A stretch of DNA of 64,000 bases. It comes from Syntrophobacter fumaroxidans MPOB (GTDB lineage Bacteria; Desulfobacterota; Syntrophobacteria; Syntrophobacterales; Syntrophobacteraceae). The notes beneath the pieces are model-generated. The model saw only the letters and a list, made by a program, of their open reading frames with translations, was not told the DNA's origin and ran no database searches. Of this stretch, positions 27,341 to 36,325 are shown piece by piece. The DNA is taken from positions 4,926,252-4,990,251 of the forward strand of contig NC_008554.1 of assembly GCF_000014965.1 (NCBI RefSeq), given 5' to 3'. A program made the position numbers and the translations under genes. The first letter of the stretch is position 1, and each line of letters begins with the position of its first letter.

Positions 27341-28072
27341 ATGCTCACGATCAAGAGTCTTCACACGCACTACGGCAACATTCGAGCGCTGAAAGGCGTA
27401 TCGCTTCACGTGCGTTCCGGCGAGATCGTCACGCTGGTCGGGGCCAACGGGGCCGGCAAGAGCACCCTCGTGAACACCATCTGCGGCCTGGTGAAACCCC
27501 TGAAAGGGAAGATCGAGTTCGAAGGCGCTCCCATCGAAGGGATGCCGCCCGAGGACATCGTGCGGCTGGGAATTGCCCTCGTTCCGGAAGGACGCCAGAT
27601 TTTCGCCACCATGTCCGTTGAGGCGAACCTGGAAATGGGGGGTTTCGTCCACCGCCGGAACGGTCGTCAGGTCCGGGAGGACATCGGTCGCATGTTCGAG
27701 CGTTTTCCCATTCTGGGGCAGCGTCGCACACAGCTTGCGGGGACGCTCAGCGGAGGCGAGCAGCAGATGCTCGCCATCAGCCGCGCGCTCATGTCCCGGC
27801 CCCGGCTGCTGGTCCTCGACGAGCCGTCCATGGGGCTCGCTCCGCTCATCGTCCGCGAGATCTTCTCCATCGTGCGGGAACTGAGGCAGGAAGGGCGCAC
27901 CATTCTCCTGATCGAACAGAATGCCAAGGCCGCTTTGCAGATAGCCGACCGAGGGTACGTGCTGGAAACGGGCAAAGTCGTCCTGCAGGGAGAGGGGGCC
28001 GAACTGCTCGAACACCGGGAAGTGCAGAGGGCCTATCTTGGCAAGGGAGCCAGGCAGATTTGGGATGCGTGA
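27341..28072 (+). CDS. livF: ABC transporter ATP-binding protein LivF
   Basis: 243-residue second ATPase that pairs with LivG. Walker A GANGAGKST near residue 36, Q-loop LVPEGRQIFATMSV, a canonical LSGGEQQML signature, Walker B LLVLDEPSMGL, and switch His replaced by Gln in ILLIEQNAKAAL, which is normal for LivF. It stands 60 bases after livG on the same strand, and the aryl-CoA ligase gene follows about 160 bases later. Confidence 0.94.
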   Translation: MLTIKSLHTHYGNIRALKGVSLHVRSGEIVTLVGANGAGKSTLVNTICGLVKPLKGKIEFEGAPIEGMPPEDIVRLGIALVPEGRQIFATMSVEANLEMGGFVHRRNGRQVREDIGRMFERFPILGQRRTQLAGTLSGGEQQMLAISRALMSRPRLLVLDEPSMGLAPLIVREIFSIVRELRQEGRTILLIEQNAKAALQIADRGYVLETGKVVLQGEGAELLEHREVQRAYLGKGARQIWDA

Positions 28073-28235
28073 GGCATCCGCGGTTCACGGGCTGTGAAGG
28101 CCGATGCGCGGCCAGGGCCGGCGGAGGGGAAAGCATCCGGAAACCGTAACGGAATGAGGCTTGGCAGGCGGCTTCCGGTATTCCATGGTGTTTTGTCGCA
28201 CCACGAGCCGAGATCGATTCCAAAAGGAGCTGTTT

Positions 28236-29549
28236 ATGCCCGTTTGGGAACCCGAAAAGGAACGCATGTCCAGAGACGAGCTGGAACAGCTCCAGCTCGA
28301 GCGCTTGCAGGCCACCTTGAACCGCGTGTATCGAAACGTGTCTTTTTACAGGCGCCGTTTCAAGGAGATCGACTTCAGGCCGGAGGACGACCTCACGGAA
28401 CTCAAGGACCTCGAGCGACTGCCCTATACCACCAGCCAGGATGTGAGCGACAGTTACCCCTACGACATGTTTGCCGTGCCGTTGCGTGAAGTGGTGCGGG
28501 TGCATTCGTCGTCGGGCACCATGGCGAACCCGCGGGTTGTGGGGTACACGCGCCAGGATCTGCGCACCTGGAGCGGCCTGGTGGCGCGTATCCTGAGCGC
28601 CGGCGGCGTCACCCAGGATGACGTGATCCAGGTGCTGTTCGCCTACGGGCTTCTCACCGGCGGCCTCGGGATTCACTACGGCGCGGAGCGCATCGGAGCC
28701 TCCGTGCTGCCGACGTCCGTGGGCCGGACCGAGAGGCAGATCAAGATCATGCAGGATTTCCGGACCACGGTGCTCGCGTCCACCCCGTCTTACTGCCTGG
28801 TCATCGCGGACAAGATGGCGGAACTGAAGTTCGATCCGAAGAAGCTCTCGCTCAAGTACTGCATTTGCGCCGGGGAGCCCTGGACCGAATCCATGCGCGG
28901 GGAGATCGAGGAAAGGCTCTTCGTCAAGGCGACGGACAATTATGGAATCAGTGAAGTCATGGGTCCGGGGGTCGCCGGGGAATGCCTGGAGGGTCGCAGC
29001 GGCATGCATCTCCAGGAAGACCACTTCTATGCCGAGATCATCGATCCGGCGTCGGGGAGGGTGCTTTCACCCGGCGAAGAGGGGGAGCTTGTCGTCACGA
29101 CCCTCACCAAGGAAGCCTTCCCCGTCATCCGCTATCGCACGGGAGACGTCTGCCGCATCATCGATGAACCGTGCCCGTGCGGGCGCACTTTCCGGAAGAT
29201 CAGCCGGATTCTCGAACGCTGCGACAATGTGGTGGTCATCAAGGGGATCAACATCATCCCCGAGCGCATCGGCGACGTGCTCGAACAGATCAAGGGCGAA
29301 CGCCCCCTCTATCAGATCGTGGCGGTCCGGCACGCACACCGGGACCGGCTCGAGATCTGGGTCGAGGTCACCGAACGGTTCTTCTACGACAAGATGCTCG
29401 AACAGCGTGCCCTGGTGGATATCATGAGCAAGACGGTGACCAACCACTTCGGTATCACGCCCCGCGTCAAGCTGGTTGAAAGGGGTTCGCTGGAGCGGGA
29501 AAACGGTAAGGTCAAGCTGTTTGTGGACCGAAGAAACATGAAATCATGA
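28236..29549 (+). CDS. paaK: Phenylacetate-CoA ligase family enzyme
   Basis: 437-residue AMP-forming ligase (acyl-adenylate superfamily) that activates arylacetates to CoA thioesters. The start is the ATG at 28236 with AAGGAG seven bases upstream. Motifs: the P-loop variant HSSSGTMANPRVVGYT near residue 90, the aromatic-pocket/GAEP region ICAGEPWTESMRGEIEE near 208, YGISEVMGPGVA near 236, the ribose-binding YRTGDVCRI near 302, and the C-terminal lysine segment ENGKVKLFVDRR. It is embedded between a transporter and iorAB. With Ior it could interconvert arylacetate, arylacetyl-CoA and arylpyruvate in either direction; the upstream Tyr attenuator favours the synthetic direction. Confidence 0.92.
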   Translation: MPVWEPEKERMSRDELEQLQLERLQATLNRVYRNVSFYRRRFKEIDFRPEDDLTELKDLERLPYTTSQDVSDSYPYDMFAVPLREVVRVHSSSGTMANPRVVGYTRQDLRTWSGLVARILSAGGVTQDDVIQVLFAYGLLTGGLGIHYGAERIGASVLPTSVGRTERQIKIMQDFRTTVLASTPSYCLVIADKMAELKFDPKKLSLKYCICAGEPWTESMRGEIEERLFVKATDNYGISEVMGPGVAGECLEGRSGMHLQEDHFYAEIIDPASGRVLSPGEEGELVVTTLTKEAFPVIRYRTGDVCRIIDEPCPCGRTFRKISRILERCDNVVVIKGINIIPERIGDVLEQIKGERPLYQIVAVRHAHRDRLEIWVEVTERFFYDKMLEQRALVDIMSKTVTNHFGITPRVKLVERGSLERENGKVKLFVDRRNMKS

Positions 29550-29570
29550 ACGACTGCAGGGAGGTATCGA

Positions 29571-31451
29571 ATGCATGAACTCCTGATGCCCGGAAGCGAG
29601 AAGAAGCATCTCCTTCTGGGCAATGAAGCCATTGTCCGCGGGGCTCTCGAAGGGAACGTCCGCTTTGTTGCGGCCTATCCCGGGACTCCATCGTCCGAGA
29701 TCATCGACCGTTTCCACCGGATCGGTTCCGATGCCGGCGTTTACGTGGAGTACTCGGTCAATGAAAAGGTTTCGGTGGAAATGGCGGGGGCGGCGGCCGT
29801 TTCAGGGGTCCGCAGCCTGTGCGCCATGAAGCACGTGGGGTTGAACGTGGCTGCGGACGCTTTCATGACCCTGGCCTACGTGGGCGTGAAGGCAGGCATG
29901 GTGGTGGTCGTCGCGGACGATCCTTCCCTGCATTCCAGCCAGAATGAACAGGACAATCGCTATTACGCGAAGCTGGGCAATGTCCCGATGTTCGAGCCGT
30001 CCACGCCCGAGGAGGCGAAGGCGATGACCCTCGAGGCCCTGGCGGTCTCGGAGAAGTATCACATTCCGGTCATGCTCCGCACCACCACGAGGGTCAATCA
30101 CTGCAGAGGGCCGGTAACCCTGGGAGAGATCCCTTCGGGAACGCCGCGCGGCGAATTCAAGAAGGATCCCTTCAACCTGGTGGTCGTCCCGATGGTGGGC
30201 CGCAAGCTTCGGCTGGCGCTGCTCGACAAGCTCGCCCTGCTGCAGGAGGAGGCCGAGCGAAGCGCGCTCAATTTCAGCACCGGCAAAGGGAAATGGGGGA
30301 TCGTCACCAGCGGCGTCTCGTACCTCTACGTGCTGGACGCCGTGCGCGACCTGGGGCTCCGGGATCGCGTCAAGGTGCTCAAGCTGGGTTTCACGTTCCC
30401 GCATCCGAAAGCCCTGATCCGGGACTTCATGCGTGGACTGGGAAAAGTCCTCGTGGTCGAGGAACTCGAACCGTTCCTGGAGGAAGCGGTACGGGTGACC
30501 GCGCAGGAGTTCGGTCTGCGCGTCGCTATTGCGGGCAAGGGCGCCGAACTGACGCCGCGCGCCTTCGAGCTGGACGGCGTGAAGGTCAAGCGGGCCATGA
30601 GCAGCTTTTTCGGCCTGAATTACCAACCTCCGCGGGTCTTCACCGCGCCGGCGCTGCCGCAAAGACCTCCCAACCTCTGCCCCGGCTGTCCCCATCGCGC
30701 CACCTATGTTTCCGTGCGCAAAGTGTTCGGAGACGATGCCATCTACCCCACCGACATCGGCTGCTACACCCTGGGCATTCTGCCGCCTCTGCGCATGGCC
30801 GATTTTCTCATCTGCATGGGCTCCGGGGTGTCCACGGCCGGAGGGTTCAGCAAGGTGCAGGACAAACCGGTGGTGGCTTTCATCGGGGATTCCACCTTCT
30901 TTCATTCCGGGATCACCGGGCTCATCAACGGAGTTTCCCACGATCACCGGTTTCTCCTGGTCGTGCTCGACAACGGGACAACCGCCATGACCGGGCATCA
31001 GCCTCATCCCGGGATCGAACTGACGCCCGCGGGGAAGATCGAGCCCCGGGTCAGCCTCGAGAATGTCATTCGAGGCTGTGGAGTCAAGCGCCTGGAAGTG
31101 GTGAATCCGCTCCGGATGGAAAAGACCCGGGAAGTGCTCGAGGATATGCGCCGGACGCTGAAGGAACCCGGCGTATCGGTGCTGATTTCCAAGAGTCCCT
31201 GTCCGCTGTTCGAGAACCGGATGCTGCGCAAGAGGCAAAAGGTAGTGTTCCAGGTGGATGCGTCCTGCGATCTGTGCAAGCGGTGTCTCGAGGAGCTGGG
31301 ATGCCCCGCTTTCGCATGGGAACCCGGTGCGTCCGGGGAAATGTGCGTCCGCATCAACGAGGCCCTTTGCAGCGGGTGCAGCGTCTGCTCGCAACTGTGC
31401 AAATCCATCAAGCCCAAGCGCATCGAAGAGTCGAGGGGAGGGAGCGAATAA
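29571..31451 (+). CDS. iorA: Indolepyruvate:ferredoxin oxidoreductase, alpha subunit
   Basis: 626-residue catalytic subunit using thiamine diphosphate and ferredoxin: arylpyruvate + CoA to arylacetyl-CoA + CO2 and back. The N-terminal pyrimidine-binding domain has the AAYPGTPSSEI signature and the VNEKVSVEMA region containing the catalytic Glu. The pyrophosphate domain has GDSTFFHSGITGL and NGTTAMTGHQPHPG near residue 450. The last about 65 residues carry two ferredoxin-like clusters: CDLCKRCLEELGCP and CSGCSVCSQLCK, the second with slightly irregular spacing. GGGAGG precedes the start. The stop overlaps the iorB start by one base (TAATG), so the subunits are translationally coupled. Confidence 0.95.
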   Translation: MHELLMPGSEKKHLLLGNEAIVRGALEGNVRFVAAYPGTPSSEIIDRFHRIGSDAGVYVEYSVNEKVSVEMAGAAAVSGVRSLCAMKHVGLNVAADAFMTLAYVGVKAGMVVVVADDPSLHSSQNEQDNRYYAKLGNVPMFEPSTPEEAKAMTLEALAVSEKYHIPVMLRTTTRVNHCRGPVTLGEIPSGTPRGEFKKDPFNLVVVPMVGRKLRLALLDKLALLQEEAERSALNFSTGKGKWGIVTSGVSYLYVLDAVRDLGLRDRVKVLKLGFTFPHPKALIRDFMRGLGKVLVVEELEPFLEEAVRVTAQEFGLRVAIAGKGAELTPRAFELDGVKVKRAMSSFFGLNYQPPRVFTAPALPQRPPNLCPGCPHRATYVSVRKVFGDDAIYPTDIGCYTLGILPPLRMADFLICMGSGVSTAGGFSKVQDKPVVAFIGDSTFFHSGITGLINGVSHDHRFLLVVLDNGTTAMTGHQPHPGIELTPAGKIEPRVSLENVIRGCGVKRLEVVNPLRMEKTREVLEDMRRTLKEPGVSVLISKSPCPLFENRMLRKRQKVVFQVDASCDLCKRCLEELGCPAFAWEPGASGEMCVRINEALCSGCSVCSQLCKSIKPKRIEESRGGSE

Positions 31452-32068
31452 TGGCGACTGAAAAGAGGGGCCTGGAGGCCGTGCGCATATTTTTCACGGG
31501 AGTCGGCGGACAGGGAACGCTCCTGGCGACTCGTCTTGTCGGTGAAGCGGCGTTGGAGGAAGGGCTGCCGGTCATGATGAGCGAGATTCACGGCATGGCC
31601 CAGCGCGGGGGCGTCGTGGAGTCGTCCGTGGTCATGGGTAAGGTTTTCAGCCCCACCATCGCCGACGGGGAAGCCGATATCGTACTGGCGTTCGAACCGC
31701 TGGAGGCGGCGCGGGCACTGCCCAAGTGCCACCAGGAGAGCATCGTCATCTCCAGCACGGTTCCCGTGCTGCCCTTCACGGTGGCAACCGGCCAGGCCGT
31801 GTATCCCGAGCTGGAAACGCTCTACGGAGAAGTCCGGGAGAAAGTCGCCCGGTTCATCAAGGTGGATACCCGCGAAATCGCGCGCCGGGCGGGATCGGAG
31901 CGCGCGGCCAATCTCGCCATGGTGGGCGTCCTGGCCGGGACCGGTCAGCTTCCGATCTCCGGGCGGAGCTGGGATGCGGCCATCAGGAAAACGATCCCGG
32001 CCCGATTGATCGACGTCAACCGGAAAGCCTTCGATTTGGGCTTCGAGGCCGGCGGCGGCTCCCTGTAG
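31451..32068 (+). CDS. iorB: Indolepyruvate:ferredoxin oxidoreductase, beta subunit
   Basis: 205-residue gamma-type subunit of the 2-oxoacid oxidoreductase family, which completes the CoA-binding side of Ior. The fold opening IFFTGVGGQGTLLATRLVGE and the EIHGMAQRGGVVESS segment are diagnostic. The ATG at 31451 overlaps the iorA stop. It is the last gene of the operon; a long hairpin follows at 32091. Confidence 0.95.
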   Translation: MATEKRGLEAVRIFFTGVGGQGTLLATRLVGEAALEEGLPVMMSEIHGMAQRGGVVESSVVMGKVFSPTIADGEADIVLAFEPLEAARALPKCHQESIVISSTVPVLPFTVATGQAVYPELETLYGEVREKVARFIKVDTREIARRAGSERAANLAMVGVLAGTGQLPISGRSWDAAIRKTIPARLIDVNRKAFDLGFEAGGGSL

Positions 32069-32090
32069 CGTTCCGCGTCACGGGAAAAGC

Positions 32091-32140
32091 CCCGTCTTCC
32101 CAGTTGCCCCGCCGTTCAAGCGGGATTCCGGGAAGACGGG
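32091..32140 (+). terminator. Long hairpin after the operon (possible terminator)
   Basis: CCCGTCTTCCC (32091-32101) pairs with GGGAAGACGGG (32130-32140), with an inner CCCGC/GCGGG arm. No T-run follows, so it may act as a 3' stabiliser or a factor-dependent end. Confidence 0.5.
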
Positions 32141-32164
32141 AATCACTGGTGCTCTTACACAACG

Positions 32165-32228
32165 TTGCGTTCAAGATGAGTGCATTGGGCGGGAGGGCTT
32201 CATGCCTTCCCGTCAATGCCGAACGCAA
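32165..32228. repeat. Palindromic dispersed repeat (copy 1)
   Basis: TTGCGTTC at 32165-32172 and GAACGCAA at 32221-32228 form perfect ends. Inside, GCATT/AATGC and GGGAGGGC/GCCTTCCC also pair, giving one long cruciform-type element of about 64 bases. The stretch GTTGCGTTCAAGATG and the following CATTGGGCGGG recur near 47158. Confidence 0.65.
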
Positions 32229-32235
32229 GTTCGTA

Positions 32236-33021
32236 TCAGTGCCCCACCACTTTCAGCCTGCGGCCCAGAGCAATCCCCTGCCGGGTGACAACCGCCTCGT
32301 ACGGCCAGATCTCCACGCCCGCATGCACTGCTGCGTGAAAAAGCTCGGCATAAACCGGGTCGATGAAATCGGCGGGAGCGAAGCACGAAGCATCCGGTCG
32401 CTGGACCAGGAAGAAGCAGGCGGCCCTCCGGCCCGCGCGCGCCAGCGCCGTCAGTTCCCTCATGTGTTTTTGCCCGCGTACGGTCACCGCATCCGGGAAA
32501 CAGGCGACGTCGTCCTCCACCAGCGTCACGTTTTTCGCCTCGATCCAGACCTGCCCCGCGGGTCCTTCCGCAAAGGCGTCCAGACGGCTCTCGCCGGAGG
32601 TTTTTTCGTTCTGAAATCGATCGTAACCTATCAACTCCGGCAGTATTCCCCTGTCCCAGGCGAGCCTGAGGATCCGGTTGGGTACGAGCGTGTTCACTCC
32701 CACCCAGTGGCTTCCGAGCTTGATGGATTCGAGCGTGTAGGGCAGTCGACGCGAGGGGTTGGGGGATACGGAAAGCAGGATGTCGCTTCCCGGCCGCAGC
32801 AGGCCGAGCATGCTCCCGGAATTGTTGCAGTGTGCCTGAAACAGGTGTCCGTTTCGTTCGGCCTCGACAAGGAAACGTTTTTCCCGCCCCAGGAAAACGG
32901 CGGTGAAACTGTCCTCCGGGAATTCGATCAGGAACGGGGATCTCGGCGAACCCGCGAGCGGGGCCACGCGGCGGCTCTCATGCCCGGGATCGGGGTTCTG
33001 CGGCTTCGCGGAATCGGTCAT
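32236..33021 (-). CDS. sfsA: Sugar fermentation stimulation protein homolog SfsA
   Basis: 261 residues, SfsA family. In this family an N-terminal OB-like part (FTAVFLGREKRFLVEAERNG, HCNNSGSMLGLL) precedes a nuclease-like domain: SRLDAFAEG, VWIEAKNVTLVEDDVACFPD, and RGQKHMRELTALARAGRRAA. The D...E-x-K pattern (EAKNVTL) is conserved, consistent with an endonuclease-type fold, though the cellular role is unsettled. The start is set at the ATG 33021; a TTG at 33042 is possible. Neither has a clear ribosome site, and the first 30 residues are Pro/Ser/Arg-rich and not part of the core. Confidence 0.9.
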   Translation of the reverse strand: MTDSAKPQNPDPGHESRRVAPLAGSPRSPFLIEFPEDSFTAVFLGREKRFLVEAERNGHLFQAHCNNSGSMLGLLRPGSDILLSVSPNPSRRLPYTLESIKLGSHWVGVNTLVPNRILRLAWDRGILPELIGYDRFQNEKTSGESRLDAFAEGPAGQVWIEAKNVTLVEDDVACFPDAVTVRGQKHMRELTALARAGRRAACFFLVQRPDASCFAPADFIDPVYAELFHAAVHAGVEIWPYEAVVTRQGIALGRRLKVVGH

Positions 33022-33123
33022 GACGGCGGGCTCGTGGAGCAACGGCAGGAGGAGCGGAGCCGGGAGTGCGGCGTACCGGGGAGGGGGACCGAACGGCTCT
33101 CGCCTTCCCCGGCACAGCGGCAG

Positions 33124-33708
33124 CTATTCCTCGGATTTGCCGGGCAACGTCGGCATGGACATTTTCTCGTAGCCGGCGGGAAGCTCGAACAGGGCGGCGT
33201 CCACCTGGCCTTCCTTGATATTCTTGTATTCCATCGTGATTTCAGCATCTTCAACTTTGATGGGAAAAGGAAACTTCTTGGAAATCCAGAAATAAGTCTT
33301 CTCCCCGTCTTCGATGTTCTCGTACTTGTTGGTCTGGATGCCGGAAATGGTTTCTTCGCCGATCAACTTCGAATTCTTTTCCTTGTTCTCCGTCCATTCC
33401 TCGAAGGTTTTGTCCTCAGCCTGGTATGGCATTTCCATGTACGTTTTTTCGTCCGGGGAGATCATCCATGTGACCTTCTTATCCGGGCGGATGATCATGA
33501 TCTGGTTGTCGCCTTCTTCCAGAATCTCCTGCCGGACCTTGTCTCCCTTTACGTAGATCTTGCCCTTCATGGCTTCTTCGCCCTTGGGTTGAATGACCAG
33601 ATCGGCGGAAAATTCAACCGCCCCGCAGGAACCCGGCAGGAACAGGGCTGTCGAAAAAGCCATTGCGATGGCCAGACAGAGCGGAATCAACAGTTTGCTG
33701 TTTTTCAT
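33124..33708 (-). CDS. DUF4412-type exported protein
   Basis: 194 residues, with a clear signal peptide (basic start, hydrophobic IPLCLAIAMAFSTALF, end near GAVEF). The mature part is a series of beta-strands like the LolA/LppX half-barrel: ADLVIQPKGEEAMKGKIYVK, KVRQEILEEGDNQIMIIRPD, MISPDEKTYMEMPY, ETISGIQTNKYENI. DUF4412 proteins of this shape are thought to bind lipids or lipoproteins in the periplasm. GAGGTG precedes the ATG at 33708. It is upstream of sfsA on the same strand, 82 bases apart, and may be cotranscribed. Confidence 0.75.
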   Translation of the reverse strand: MKNSKLLIPLCLAIAMAFSTALFLPGSCGAVEFSADLVIQPKGEEAMKGKIYVKGDKVRQEILEEGDNQIMIIRPDKKVTWMISPDEKTYMEMPYQAEDKTFEEWTENKEKNSKLIGEETISGIQTNKYENIEDGEKTYFWISKKFPFPIKVEDAEITMEYKNIKEGQVDAALFELPAGYEKMSMPTLPGKSEE

Positions 33709-34057
33709 CGTTCACACCTCTTTCAACGAGTGTTCCGAGCGAGTGGCCGCAACTCACCCTCAATTGCCTTTGGCCGCGATCTCCCGAAGGGTTTCATCCT
33801 CCGCGGCGGGGAAGGCCGCGAACGGGCGGCTTGCGGGAAAACGGCGCAAAGGTGACTCGAACCCACTGAATCAACTCAACCGCTACAGCTTTATATTTTA
33901 GTCGCGCATGCGTGTAAACCGGAATCTTCGATGGCCACCGTGCACTGGCCCGAGATCAGGGCCGGGCGGGAATGACGAAAAGCACCGCGAGGCGCGCAGG
34001 CTGCTGAAGGCCCTTCCGCCCCCAAACGGGAGCGGAAGGAACCCGCGAGAGAAAAGG
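33709..34057. other. Intergenic region, nothing recognised
   Basis: About 350 bases between the DUF4412 gene and the 3' end of the AOR-family gene. No gene or clear regulatory site is visible. Confidence 0.4.
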
Positions 34058-35794
34058 CTAGTAGTCGTGCACTCTGTCCAGTTCTTCGTCAGGGACCGAG
34101 AAAGTCACATTGTGAGGCCCGACCGGTTCCGTCTTGAAGAAGCGCGGCAGCCTGTCATGCTGGGCGGTGAACCCGGCCCGGGCGTTGAAGTCCCGTTCCG
34201 TCTTCAACACCTGCTTGCCGAGCGCCACGACGTCGTCGGCCGTCATCTGCAGCCCGTAGAACGCATTGATCATGTCGATCAGCGCCTGGAACGTATCGGG
34301 CTGGTCGAGAACGGCAAACGCGATGAACAGGCACATCCCGGTGGAATCGACGGCCGCGGTTGCGATCTGGAGATTGCGAGACAACTCGATCTGCCCTTCG
34401 GGTTTCAATGGATCGACGTCGCCGCCCACCTTCAGAATATTCGTGGCGACCGCATACCCGGCGGTATGATCGGCCCCCATGGTGGAGGTGGCGTAGGTCA
34501 CGCCGATCCCCTGAACCGCCCTCGGGTCGTAGGCGGGCAGGGCCTGACCCTTCACGACCGGGATCCTGGCGACTCCGAAGGCCTTGCCGGTGATCTCCGC
34601 TCCACTGCCGAGAATCCGGCCGAGGGGCGTTCCCTTGCCGACTTCCTTGACCAGATTGACGGCTCCCTCGGCGTCTCCGAACCTGAGCAGGCCGCCTTCC
34701 ATGGCCACTCCCAGGGCCACGCCCATCTCAATGGTGTCCAACCCGTAATTGTCGTCCAGAAAATCGAGCATGGCGATGGCATCCAGATCGCTGATGCCGC
34801 ACTGCCCGCCGTGCGCCCAGACGGTCTCGTATTCGGGTTGCTTGGTCAGATAGCGGCCGTCCTTGTCGTTGTAAATGCCGGAGCAGCGGATGACGCAGCC
34901 GCGATGGCAGCCGTGAGTGGCAAGGCCGCCCCGGACCGTTTCGGTCTCGGCCTGCGTCTCGCCGCTGATCTGGTGGGCTTTCTCAAATCGGCCCTGCCGG
35001 AAATTGCAGGTGGGATAACCGCCGGCTTCGTTGATGATGTTCGTCAGGACGTTCGTTCCGTAGGCCGGCAGGCCCTGCCCGGTGACGGGGTGGTTTCGCA
35101 GACCTTCCACGAATTTCTTGTTGGCCGCGTGGAATTTGTCGGGGTCCTTGGGCTGTCTCGTCTTCATCCCGGAATCGTCCAGGACGATCACTTTGATTCC
35201 CTTTGAACCCATAACGGCTCCAAGACCCCCTCGCCCCGCGTGACGGGTGGGCCTCAACTCCGTGTCGGTGCATGCGATGGAAGCCGCGCCGAGCTTCATC
35301 TCACCGGCCGGTCCGATGGAGATGCACGCGATGTGCTCCCCGTGTTCGGATTTCATCTTTTCGATCAGGTCGTAGTTGGGCAGCATCCTGAGGCTGTTGT
35401 CCCGGACGATCCGGACCCCCTCCTTGTCGATCACCACCTTGTAGAGATCGTCTGTGGCGGGCTTGCCTTCCAGGATCACCGCGGCATATCCCAGGCGGGC
35501 CAATACCTGGGAAGGCTGGCCTCCGGCATTGGATTCCTTGATGGTTCCGGTGAGCGGACTCTTGGCCCCGATGGATATTCGGCCCGACATGGCCCCGCTC
35601 GTCCCGCTCAGCAGTCCGGGCGCAATCACCAGCTTGTTCTCGGCGCTGAGCGGGTGGCACAACGGAGGCACCTCCCGGGCGACCACCGTCGATGTCAAAG
35701 CCCTTCCTCCAAGTCCGGCGTATTCTCCCGGGGAGCCGACGGTTGCCTGCGGACCGCCTTCAGCCCCGGTGTCGATTCTCAATATCTTGTTCAT
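34058..35794 (-). CDS. Aldehyde:ferredoxin oxidoreductase family protein (tungsten type)
   Basis: 578 residues of the AOR family, whose members carry a bis-pterin tungsten cofactor and one [4Fe-4S] cluster and oxidise aldehydes or reduce carboxylic acids with ferredoxin. The N-terminal beta-domain (GGRALTSTVVAREVPPL, GTSGAMSGRISIGAKSPLTG) and the pterin-binding segment RHAGRGGLGAVMGSKGIKVI are clear. The cluster motif reads GCHRGCVIRC, a CX3CX3C spacing, with a later Cys in STGMCLFIAF as the likely fourth ligand. The ATG at 35794 has AGGAGG upstream. It is a single gene with its own promoter; substrate unknown. Confidence 0.9.
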   Translation of the reverse strand: MNKILRIDTGAEGGPQATVGSPGEYAGLGGRALTSTVVAREVPPLCHPLSAENKLVIAPGLLSGTSGAMSGRISIGAKSPLTGTIKESNAGGQPSQVLARLGYAAVILEGKPATDDLYKVVIDKEGVRIVRDNSLRMLPNYDLIEKMKSEHGEHIACISIGPAGEMKLGAASIACTDTELRPTRHAGRGGLGAVMGSKGIKVIVLDDSGMKTRQPKDPDKFHAANKKFVEGLRNHPVTGQGLPAYGTNVLTNIINEAGGYPTCNFRQGRFEKAHQISGETQAETETVRGGLATHGCHRGCVIRCSGIYNDKDGRYLTKQPEYETVWAHGGQCGISDLDAIAMLDFLDDNYGLDTIEMGVALGVAMEGGLLRFGDAEGAVNLVKEVGKGTPLGRILGSGAEITGKAFGVARIPVVKGQALPAYDPRAVQGIGVTYATSTMGADHTAGYAVATNILKVGGDVDPLKPEGQIELSRNLQIATAAVDSTGMCLFIAFAVLDQPDTFQALIDMINAFYGLQMTADDVVALGKQVLKTERDFNARAGFTAQHDRLPRFFKTEPVGPHNVTFSVPDEELDRVHDY

Positions 35795-36325
35795 TGAAAT
35801 CCTCCTGCCAACGACGGAACCGATGCATTTCCCTCATCTCCCGGCCGACTCCGACCCGAACGTCTCGCGCGGTCCGGATCCGAGCAGAACCCCATGAAAC
35901 TGCGGGCCGTGTACTAATACTAGGGGCGCGACGAATCGTTGTAAACATGTCATTTTTGGCACCACGCCTGACTTTGCGGCGTTTGGAAAGCTCACGGGAG
36001 AGCCTGTCGAAGACATGCCCACCGGAGATGGATCTTTATACGCCGACATGGTACAAAATGCCGGTTTCACATGATGGACCGATCGACCTGCCGACGGCCG
36101 CCGCTGCAGTCCGACGACGGCGGGCGGTTGACCCGGTCCCGGGGCCGTCACGCGCATGCGTGCAGACGCATCCGATCTTCCTGTCCCGGCCGGTTTCTCA
36201 CGGTTCGTCGAATACTTCCGGACCGGTTCCGTCCGGGCGGAGCATCGATACACGGTCCTTAACGCCGGTTGACGCCGGAGCACCACTTCGGTCTTGTTCA
36301 GAGAAGGATTCGAGTTGTGGGTCTG
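35795..36325. other. Divergent intergenic region AOR / YggU gene
   Basis: About 530 bases holding the minus-strand AOR promoter (listed). Downstream of it towards 36325 no further feature is recognised. Confidence 0.5.
35917..35945 (-). promoter_or_regulatory. Candidate promoter of the AOR-family gene
   Basis: On the minus strand TTTACA (35940-35945), a 17-base spacer and TAGTAT (35917-35922), about 120 bases before the start. Confidence 0.55.

Noticed and set aside
26378..28015. 545-codon minus-strand frame
   Set aside because: Antisense across two complete ABC ATPase genes with all motifs; not a gene.
30293..31450. Upstream extension of the iorB frame
   Set aside because: It runs in an alternative frame through iorA and is Arg/Gly/Pro-rich. 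The real iorB start is the ATG at 31451 overlapping the iorA stop.
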